Made by a program: the position numbers and the translations under genes. Shown here piece by piece: positions 8,448 to 14,808 of a stretch of 64,000 nt of DNA. The stretch is taken from positions 2,480,001 through 2,544,000 of the forward strand of contig NZ_PEBF01000001.1 in assembly GCF_002742625.1 (NCBI RefSeq), written 5' to 3'. Under the pieces are notes generated by a model. It was not told the DNA's origin. It searched no databases and worked only from the letters and a program-made list of their open reading frames with translations. The DNA comes from Caulobacter sp. FWC2 (GTDB lineage Bacteria > Pseudomonadota > Alphaproteobacteria > Caulobacterales > Caulobacteraceae). Position 1 is the first letter of the stretch, and the number at the start of each line of letters is the position of its first letter.

Positions 8448-9370
8448 GTGATCGCCTGACCCCGGTGCTCCTGGACCTCGACGGCGCGTTCGAGGACCAG
8501 ACGCTGCTGGCCGCTGAAACCCTGGCCGCGGGCGGTCACCAAGTGACCGCCCGCGACCTTGGTCCGGCCCTGCGCCTGTGGAGCCGCCCGCCCGCGCTGG
8601 AAGCCCTGCGCGAGCGCCTGCGGGCGGGTGTCCAGACCAGCCCCAGCCTGGTGTTCACCGGCTCGGGCGACTTTCACCACGTCTCGCCGCTGCTGATCGA
8701 GCGGGCGATCGAGGCGTCGTGGAGCGAAAGCGTGACGGTGCTGCATTTCGACAACCACCCCGACTGGGTGCGGTTCGAGGACGGCATGCACTGCGGTTCG
8801 TGGGTCGGGACGGCCGCGCGCCTGCCCGGCGTGGCCAAGGTGGTCACGGTCGGTGTGTGCAGCGACGACATCGCCCATCCGACCGCCAAGGGCGCGCATC
8901 TGGACCTGGCCGACGACGGTCGGCTGGAGCTGTACGCCTATCGCGCGCCGGACGGCGGCGCGGCCGTCCGCGTGGGCGCCGCCGCGTGGCCGACGGTCGA
9001 GAGCCTGGGCGAGGAAGCCTTTGTCGACTTCCTGGCTTCGCGCATCGAGACCGACGCCGTCTATGTCACGATCGACAAGGACGTCCTGCGACCGGAAGAC
9101 GCCGCCACCAACTGGGACCAGGGGCGCACCAGCCTGCGGTTCCTGGAGGCGATGCTCGACCGCATCCTGGCCGAACGCCGCCTGATCGGGGCCGACATCG
9201 TCGGCGACTGGAGCCGTCCGCGCTATGGCGGCGGCGCCGTCGCGGCCCTGCTCAAGCAAGGCGAGGCGTTGCTGGACCAGCCCTGGTCGCCGCCTGCGCC
9301 CCAGGCCCGCCAGGTCAATGAGGGCGTCAACCGGCGCCTGTTGCGCCTGTTCGTGCAGGTCGCCGCATGA
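8435..9370 (+). CDS. arginase/agmatinase-family (ureohydrolase-fold) enzyme
   Basis: 311 residues from GTG 8435; GTG 8465 is an alternative. All three metal-ligand clusters of the binuclear manganese ureohydrolase fold are visible: GDFHH (residues 78-82), DNHPD (106-110) and IDKD with D214/D216. Family members hydrolyse arginine, agmatine, guanidinobutyrate, formiminoglutamate or related amidines. It differs enough from true arginase in the surrounding motifs (DNHPD in place of the common DAHxD) that a different amidine or amide substrate is likely. Overlaps both neighbours, so it is tightly coupled in the operon. Confidence 0.85.
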   Translation: MRRLSDRLTPVLLDLDGAFEDQTLLAAETLAAGGHQVTARDLGPALRLWSRPPALEALRERLRAGVQTSPSLVFTGSGDFHHVSPLLIERAIEASWSESVTVLHFDNHPDWVRFEDGMHCGSWVGTAARLPGVAKVVTVGVCSDDIAHPTAKGAHLDLADDGRLELYAYRAPDGGAAVRVGAAAWPTVESLGEEAFVDFLASRIETDAVYVTIDKDVLRPEDAATNWDQGRTSLRFLEAMLDRILAERRLIGADIVGDWSRPRYGGGAVAALLKQGEALLDQPWSPPAPQARQVNEGVNRRLLRLFVQVAA

Positions 9371-9732
9371 GCCGTATCCTGTCCTCGGCCGCCTTGGGTC
9401 TGGCCTTTTGCGTCGTGACCGAGATCACCCGCGAGCTGTGCTTCAAGGCCGCCGCCAACCGGGCTCAGGACGGTTCGAACTACGTTCTCGACCTGGCGCG
9501 CCAGCCGGTCCTGTGGCTCGGGCTGGCGTTCTGGATCAGCGAGACCATCGCCCTGGTCCGCGTCCTGGAGATCGCGCCGCTGTCGGTGGCCTATCAGATC
9601 ACCACCTTGCCCTATGCCGGCATCCCGATCGCCGGCGCCCTGGTGTTCCGCGAGCGCCTGACCCGAGGTCAGGTCGCGGGCGCGGTGCTGATCGGGCTGG
9701 GCGTGATCCTGGTCGGAGCCTCCGGCCTATGA
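9367..9732 (+). CDS. half-size DMT-superfamily (EamA/SMR-like) membrane protein A
   Basis: 121 residues with four predicted membrane helices: residues about 5-25, 48-66 (VLWLGLAFWI), 75-95 (SVAYQITTLPYAGIPIAGAL) and 100-119 (GAVLIGLGVILVGASG). The last two match the EamA/SMR pattern, including the FRERLTRGQ loop between helices. Half-size members work as dimers; examples are SMR drug exporters and the ArnE/ArnF lipid-sugar flippase. A second half-size protein five genes on in the operon makes a heterodimer plausible. ATGA overlaps at both ends. Confidence 0.8.
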   Translation: MSRILSSAALGLAFCVVTEITRELCFKAAANRAQDGSNYVLDLARQPVLWLGLAFWISETIALVRVLEIAPLSVAYQITTLPYAGIPIAGALVFRERLTRGQVAGAVLIGLGVILVGASGL

Positions 9733-10571
9733 CCGTTCAAGACCGCAGCTTCCGGCTGAAGGCCGAGGGCCGTCGCGGCGTATTGCTGATCCACGGCCTG
9801 ACTGGCGCCCCCGACGAGATGAAGTTCCTGGCCAGGCGGCTGCACCGCCAGGGCTTCGACGTCATGGTCCCGCAGCTGGCCGGACACGGCGCCGACATGG
9901 CCACGCTGCTGCGCAGCACCTGGCGCGACTGGCTGGACTCCGTGGTCGCCGCCTACGACGCCTACGCCCGCGAGGTCGACGAGATCTTCGTTGCTGGCGT
10001 CTGCGTCGGCGGCGCTCTGGGTCTGGAGCTGGCCGCCCAGCGCCCCGAGATAGCCGCCGCCGTCGTCTATTCGATGACCTTCGAATACGACGGCTGGAAC
10101 ATGAAAGGCTGGATGAAGGGCGCCTACCTGATCCAGGCGATCGCCAACCTGCCGCTGGTGCGCCGGATCAGCTTCGCCGAGCCGTATCCTTTCGGCCTCA
10201 AGGACGAGCGCCTGCGCGAACGCGTGGCGCGCGCGCCGGAAGCCTTCATCGAGGGCTCTCTGGACCGTCTGCCGTTCGGAGCCCTATTCCAGATGTATCG
10301 CCTGGGCCGGCGCCTAGAGCACGACGCCAGCGCCATCGACATCCCCTGCCTGATCATGCATGCGCGCGAAGACGACATGAGCGATCCGCGCAACGCCTGG
10401 CGCTTGAAGCGCGCCCTGGGGCCAAAGGCCGAAGTGCGGCTGTTCGAGGACAGCTACCACATGCTGCACGTCGACAAGGAGCGCGCCCTGGTCGCCGACG
10501 AGACCGCCGCCTTCTTCCTGCGCCACGCCGCCAGCGCCCCGGCCTTCGCGGCCGAGCCCGTACATGCTTGA
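9729..10571 (+). CDS. alpha/beta hydrolase of carboxylesterase type with cysteine nucleophile
   Basis: 280 residues. The fold is clear: oxyanion-loop LLIHGLTGAPDEM near residues 19-31, nucleophile elbow GVCVGG with C92 in place of the usual serine, acid around D215-D219 (REDDMSDP), and histidine H244 or H247 (SYHMLHVDKE). The closest general shape is the Est30-like short carboxylesterase group. A Cys-Asp-His triad is normal in dienelactone hydrolases and PHA synthases but unusual here, and may mean acyl transfer or a thioester step. It sits between a transporter half and an acyltransferase in the operon, so it may act on an acylated product. Confidence 0.83.
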   Translation: MTVQDRSFRLKAEGRRGVLLIHGLTGAPDEMKFLARRLHRQGFDVMVPQLAGHGADMATLLRSTWRDWLDSVVAAYDAYAREVDEIFVAGVCVGGALGLELAAQRPEIAAAVVYSMTFEYDGWNMKGWMKGAYLIQAIANLPLVRRISFAEPYPFGLKDERLRERVARAPEAFIEGSLDRLPFGALFQMYRLGRRLEHDASAIDIPCLIMHAREDDMSDPRNAWRLKRALGPKAEVRLFEDSYHMLHVDKERALVADETAAFFLRHAASAPAFAAEPVHA

Positions 10572-11652
10572 AGCCCGTGTCGTCGACACCCTGGCCGCCG
10601 TCGACCCCGCCGCCTGGGACGCCCTCTTCCCCGGCGAGGTCGAGCGCTATGACTATCTGGCCGCAGTCGAGGCCGCCGGCCTGGAAGGCTTCGCCTGGCG
10701 CTATGTCCTGGTCGAGGAGGATGGGCGGCTGCTGGCAGCCGCGCCGGCCTTTCTCACCCGGTACGCCCTGGAAACCACCGTCGACGGCGCCGCCAGGACT
10801 ATCCTGCGCGCGATCGGCCGGGTCGCGCCGGGACTGACCACGCTGCGCCTGGCCTGCCTTGGCTCACCGTGCACGGAGACCGCCCAGCTCGGACTGTCGC
10901 CCGACGCCGACCCGGTCGTTCTACTTGGCCTGATGATGAAGACCTTCGAAGACGCTGCGCGACATGAGCGCTGCGGCCTGATGGCGGTCAAGGACGTGCC
11001 GGCCCCGCATGCCGCCCTGTGGGCCAATGCCCTAGGTCCGGCCGACTACCAGCCGATGACCGGCCTGCCGCTGGCCAGCCTGGAGGTCGATTTTCCCGAC
11101 CAGGAAACCTATCTGGCGCGGCTGTCTCCGGCGACCCGCAAGGACATGCGCCGCAAGCTGCGCGCCGCCCAGGTCGTGAGGGTCGAGGTTCGCCGCGACC
11201 TGACAGGCCTCGAGTCCGAGGTCATGGCCCTCTATGCCGAGACGAGGGCGCGCGGCGACCTGCAATTCGAGACCCTTACGGCGGACTATTTCACCGGCGT
11301 GCTGGACCGCATGGGCGAGCGCGCTGCCTGCGTGCTCTATTTCGTCGACGACGTGCTGTTGGCCGCCAACCTAGTCCTGATCGACGCCGGAACCCTCGTC
11401 GACAAGTTCTTCTGCATGCGGGCCGAGGGCCGCGACCACAACCTCTACTTCCTGAGCTGGTTCACCAACATCCGGCTTTGCCTCGACCTGGGCCTGACCC
11501 GCTATCAGAGCGGCCAGGCCGCCTATGCCAACAAGCTGCGACTAGGCAGCGGCCTGATCCCCACGGCCATGTATTTTCGCCACCGCAACCCGTTGCTCAA
11601 CCGCGCCCTGCGCTGGCTCGCGCCGCTGCTGGCGCCGGACGTCCCCCATTGA
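10564..11652 (+). CDS. FemAB/BioF2-type GNAT acyltransferase
   Basis: 362 residues arranged as two GNAT-like halves. The C-terminal half has SPATRKDMRRKLRAAQ, a long helix, and the YFLSWFTNIRLCLDLG and YQSGQAAYANKLRLGS segments seen in COG3146/BioF2-domain proteins (peptidoglycan- or amino-acid-conjugating FemAB relatives). Such enzymes join an amino acid or acyl group to an amine. The start overlaps the hydrolase by 8 bases. The likely role is conjugation of the aminated compound made by the upstream enzymes; this is inference from context. Confidence 0.75.
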   Translation: MLEARVVDTLAAVDPAAWDALFPGEVERYDYLAAVEAAGLEGFAWRYVLVEEDGRLLAAAPAFLTRYALETTVDGAARTILRAIGRVAPGLTTLRLACLGSPCTETAQLGLSPDADPVVLLGLMMKTFEDAARHERCGLMAVKDVPAPHAALWANALGPADYQPMTGLPLASLEVDFPDQETYLARLSPATRKDMRRKLRAAQVVRVEVRRDLTGLESEVMALYAETRARGDLQFETLTADYFTGVLDRMGERAACVLYFVDDVLLAANLVLIDAGTLVDKFFCMRAEGRDHNLYFLSWFTNIRLCLDLGLTRYQSGQAAYANKLRLGSGLIPTAMYFRHRNPLLNRALRWLAPLLAPDVPH

Positions 11653-12074
11653 CCCCACCTGAACCGGTCGTCGATCCGGCGCCCCCGACCACCTTCCGCG
11701 CGCGATGGGCCAAACGCTTGCTGTTCCTGGCCCTGCCCCTGCTGGGCCTGGCCTATCAGGTGACCGCCAAGGAGACCGCCCAGGTCATGTCCGGCGTCCC
11801 GTTCGGCAGGCTATGGCTTTCGAAGGTGCTGACCGTGCCGTGGGCCGAGGCGCTGATCGCGCTGGAGATCATCAGCTTCTGCGCCTGGATGGTGGTGCTG
11901 TCCGAGATCAAGCTCAGCGAAGCCTTCCCGCTGTCGGCGCTCAGCTACGTGCTGGTCGTGGCGGCCAGCTGGACCGTCTTCCACGAGCCCGCCAGCCTGC
12001 TGCAGATCCTCGGCGGCGTCGCCATCCTCGCCGGGGTCTGGCTGATGGGCCGCTCCGGCGAACCGGCGCAATGA
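11649..12074 (+). CDS. half-size DMT-superfamily membrane protein B
   Basis: 141 residues from a TTG start (MTPPEPVVDPAPP) that overlaps the preceding stop; no ATG gives a complete first helix. Four predicted helices: about residues 23-40 (LLFLALPLLGLAYQV), 58-80 (ALIALEIISFCAWMVVL), 88-106 (FPLSALSYVLVVAASW) and 115-133 (ILGGVAILAGVWLMG). It is similar in plan to protein A but with an extra N-terminal tail and little sequence identity, so the pair may form an asymmetric, heterodimeric exporter or flippase, like ArnE/ArnF. ATGA overlap with the next gene. Confidence 0.75.
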   Translation: MTPPEPVVDPAPPTTFRARWAKRLLFLALPLLGLAYQVTAKETAQVMSGVPFGRLWLSKVLTVPWAEALIALEIISFCAWMVVLSEIKLSEAFPLSALSYVLVVAASWTVFHEPASLLQILGGVAILAGVWLMGRSGEPAQ

Positions 12075-12832
12075 GACCCAGCGCGATCGTCCTGGCCGCC
12101 TTCGTCGTCGTGAGCATGGCCAGCGCGGCCAAGGCTGAAGCGGGCTCGCCCGACTATGGTCCTTGGACGGTGGATGTCGGATTGATCTCCCGCACGCGCC
12201 CCGTCCATCTGGGATCGTCTCGCTACACGACCGATCTGCTGCCGATCGTCTCGGCCAGCTACGGCGACCTTGTGGAGTTCAGCCTCGACGATGGCCTGAC
12301 CGCCAGCCTGTGGCGCGGCGGCGGCTGGTCGGCTGGTCCTGTGGTGGAATACCGCCAGTCCTATAACGACCGCGTGCCCCGGCGGGCCTTCGTCATGGAA
12401 GACGCGGTCGAGGTCGGCGGCTTCGTGAAGCGCCTCACGCCCATCGGCGATGTCAGCCTGCGGGTGCGCAAGGCGGTCGACGGCTATGGCGGCTGGTCCG
12501 GCGACCTGGCGTTCGATACCGGCGCCCAGGTCTCGCCGCGCTGGAAGGTCGGCGCGCAGGCCCGTCTCTCGTGGGCCGACAGCAGCTTCTCGCGCGAGTA
12601 TTTCGGCCTGCGACGGAAAGCCGACCGGCCCCAGCAGCTGCCGCGCTTTGCCGAAAACGACTTCTACAGCGCCGGTCTGGAACTGGACGCCGCCCGGGCT
12701 ATTGGTCCGCGCACGGCCATCGTCGCCACGTTCAGCGAGGACCGCATCCTGGGCGAGGAGTGGCGCAGTCCGCTGCTGCGCACCCGCGACATGGTGACGT
12801 TCGGCTTGGGCCTGACCTACCGGTTTGGCTGA
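12071..12832 (+). CDS. MipA/OmpV-family outer-membrane protein
   Basis: 253 residues with a signal peptide (MRPSAIVLAAFVVVSMASAAKA) and alternating beta-strand patterns to the C-terminus, which ends FGLGLTYRFG with the terminal-aromatic-type strand used for BAM assembly (final residue Gly after Phe). The length and the early DLLPIVSASYGDLVEFSLDDG segment match MipA/OmpV. These proteins are outer-membrane scaffolds or small barrels. As the last gene of the eight-gene run, it may supply the outer-membrane step for a product exported by the two DMT proteins. Confidence 0.82.
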   Translation: MRPSAIVLAAFVVVSMASAAKAEAGSPDYGPWTVDVGLISRTRPVHLGSSRYTTDLLPIVSASYGDLVEFSLDDGLTASLWRGGGWSAGPVVEYRQSYNDRVPRRAFVMEDAVEVGGFVKRLTPIGDVSLRVRKAVDGYGGWSGDLAFDTGAQVSPRWKVGAQARLSWADSSFSREYFGLRRKADRPQQLPRFAENDFYSAGLELDAARAIGPRTAIVATFSEDRILGEEWRSPLLRTRDMVTFGLGLTYRFG

Positions 12833-12890
12833 TAACGGTGAACTCTGGTTGGCTTTACCCACCCTAGCGCGACCAGCCCGAATTGTGAGA

Positions 12891-12928
12891 TGCAATAAAG
12901 ACGGCCGGCTCCCAGGAGAACCGGCCGC
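12891..12928 (-). terminator. rho-independent terminator after ssb
   Basis: A 7-bp GC stem (12902-12908 pairing with 12921-12927) with a 12-base loop, followed on the minus strand by a T-rich run (TCTTTATT). It lies about 30 bases past the ssb stop codon. On the plus strand it could also stop readthrough from the MipA gene. Confidence 0.7.
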
Positions 12929-12955
12929 TGTTTACAGTTCGAGTGTTCTTCCGCT

Positions 12956-13477
12956 CTAGAACGGAATCTCGTCGTCCAGGTCGGCCGAGAAGCTCTCGCG
13001 CGGGCCGCTGGGCTGGCTGCGCTGGCCGCCGCCGCCGCCAAAGCTGGAGCCGCCGCCACCGCCCGAATAGCCGCCACCGTACTCGTCACCGCCGCCCGAC
13101 GAGGCGCCAGCGCCCGCGCCGTCGCCGCGACCGCCCAGCATGGTCAACTCGCCGCGGAACTTCTGCAGCACGATCTCGGTCGAGTACTTCTCAGCGCCCG
13201 TGTTGTCGGTCCACTTTCGGGTCTGGATCGCGCCCTCGATATAGACCGTCGAGCCCTTGCGCAGATACTGCTCGGCGACCTTCACCAGGTTGTCGTTGAA
13301 GATCACGACGCGGTGCCACTCCGTCTTTTCCTTGCGCTCGCCGCTGGTGCGGTCGCGCCAGGTCTCGGAGGTGGCGATGCGAAGATTGGCGACGCGGTCG
13401 CCCGAACCGAGGCTGCGGATCTCGGGATCAGCCCCGAGATTGCCCACCAGAATGACCTTGTTGACGCTGCCAGCCAT
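12956..13477 (-). CDS. ssb: single-stranded DNA-binding protein
   Basis: 173 residues. The OB fold is at residues 1-110 ([19 protein letters not shown], later [18 protein letters not shown] and [16 protein letters not shown]), followed by a glycine-rich linker ([18 protein letters not shown]) and the acidic DLDDEIPF tail that recruits repair and replication partners. It coats single-stranded DNA as a tetramer. Length is typical of alphaproteobacterial SSB. A monocistronic unit with its own terminator. Confidence 0.97.
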   Translation of the reverse strand: MAGSVNKVILVGNLGADPEIRSLGSGDRVANLRIATSETWRDRTSGERKEKTEWHRVVIFNDNLVKVAEQYLRKGSTVYIEGAIQTRKWTDNTGAEKYSTEIVLQKFRGELTMLGGRGDGAGAGASSGGGDEYGGGYSGGGGGSSFGGGGGQRSQPSGPRESFSADLDDEIPF

Positions 13478-13637
13478 CGCTCGCCCTTGTTCTCGCCCGG
13501 CGACCTTCGCGCCGGAATCTGGAGCGAGACGTTAACGAGAGCTTGCGGCTCGCGCAAGTTTTGTTCTCATAACGTTCTTGTGGACGGGAAAGACGGCTGT
13601 GGACGGACGAGCCATCCACTCGCTGCTGCGCAGAACG

Positions 13638-14039
13638 CTACTGGCTGGGTTCGCGGCGGATGGCGCCCGGCACGGCCAAGCGTCCGTCACCGGTGCGGAC
13701 CAGCGACATGAAGCGCGGACCTTCATAGGTCTGGCCGACGTAGATGCCCTCCTTCTCAAGGAAGATGAACGAGCCCTGGTAGGCGCCAACCATGCCCACG
13801 CTGTTGGACTGGCCCAGGCGCACGAAGCGCTGACGCGCGCCTTCAAGCGCCGCCGCGCACAGCTCCATCTGCGGCACGTTACGCTCCACCGGATTATAGC
13901 GCAGCGTGCCGTCCTTGTTGGTCGCCACCTGGAAGCACACGCCCTGTTCGAACGGGGCCTTGGTCTGCTTCTCGCAACCGGCGAGCGCGAGACTGGAAAC
14001 GGCCAGAACGGCGGCGACGGCGAGGACGGTCTTGCTCAT
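13638..14039 (-). CDS. small lipoprotein of unknown function
   Basis: 133 residues. Lipobox LALAGC at residues 16-21 predicts lipid attachment at C21 and outer-membrane placement (residue after Cys is Glu, not Asp). Mature part has three further cysteines and a YNPVERNVPQMELCAAALEG segment. No family was recognised. It lies 20 bases after the next upstream gene and is probably co-transcribed with it. Confidence 0.8.
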   Translation of the reverse strand: MSKTVLAVAAVLAVSSLALAGCEKQTKAPFEQGVCFQVATNKDGTLRYNPVERNVPQMELCAAALEGARQRFVRLGQSNSVGMVGAYQGSFIFLEKEGIYVGQTYEGPRFMSLVRTGDGRLAVPGAIRREPSQ

Positions 14040-14059
14040 GGATTACACTTATAAACCTA

Positions 14060-14749
14060 TCAGCCGTTGGGGATAGAGCAGTTTGGGCCCTGGTCGAACG
14101 CGGTGTGGAAGCTGCGGTTGTCGGACGAAATCTCGACGCGGCCAGGCACCAGCCGCAGCGTTTCCTCGCCCCAGCGGCCATAGGTGGCGCCGCCGGTCTT
14201 CTCGCAGCGCCCGCCGAACAGCTGCTGGGCGCAGGCGTTCAGGGTGATCTCGCCGGGCAGCCGCCGCCACTCGTTGCCCGCGTAGCGCCAGCAGGCGCCG
14301 AGCGGGGTGTTGGCCGCGGTATTGGCCGACGAGGCTGGCGTCGCCGCAGGCGTCGCCGGGGCCGCGGCGGGCGCGGAGACAGTCGGGGTCGGCGGCAGCG
14401 GAGTCAGGACCGTGCCCGCCTGGTCGGCGGCGGCCAGGGCGCCCGTCTCGTCGACGCCGACATCCAGGGCGCCGGTGGCCACCCCGTTTTTCTTGGCGCA
14501 TTCGGCCAGGGTGATCTCGCCGACGAAGGCGCCGCCCACGAAGCAGCGCAGCGGTCGCGCGGGATCCAGCTTGCTGTCGTCGTCACGGCCCGTCTCGACG
14601 ATCAGACCGCCCCGAGAGGCCGGCGGAGCCTCGTCCGGCTTCTTGTCATGGCCCGACATCAGGGCCACGGCGATGCCCAGGCCCGCCAGCAGCGCGAGTG
14701 CGCCACCGCCGGCGAAGATGAGGGTTCGGCGATCTTTCAGAAAGTCCAT
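14060..14749 (-). CDS. single-pass membrane protein with an internally repeated Cys motif
   Basis: 229 residues. One N-terminal membrane anchor (about residues 10-31, LIFAGGGALALLAGLGIAVAL), an extracytoplasmic body, and an Ala/Pro-rich linker near residues 115-145. The two flanking modules share the pattern C...GEITLxxCA: one around LRCFVGGAFVGEITLAEC and one around ACWRYAG followed by GEITLNACAQ, so the protein contains an internal duplication. No known domain was recognised. It starts 59 bases after the flaEY stop, so a flagellar link is possible but unproven. Confidence 0.78.
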   Translation of the reverse strand: MDFLKDRRTLIFAGGGALALLAGLGIAVALMSGHDKKPDEAPPASRGGLIVETGRDDDSKLDPARPLRCFVGGAFVGEITLAECAKKNGVATGALDVGVDETGALAAADQAGTVLTPLPPTPTVSAPAAAPATPAATPASSANTAANTPLGACWRYAGNEWRRLPGEITLNACAQQLFGGRCEKTGGATYGRWGEETLRLVPGRVEISSDNRSFHTAFDQGPNCSIPNG

Positions 14750-14808
14750 GGCCCCTGGCTACGACGCGTCGATGACGCTTTCAAGCTCGACGGGCCAGAA
14801 TATGAGGC

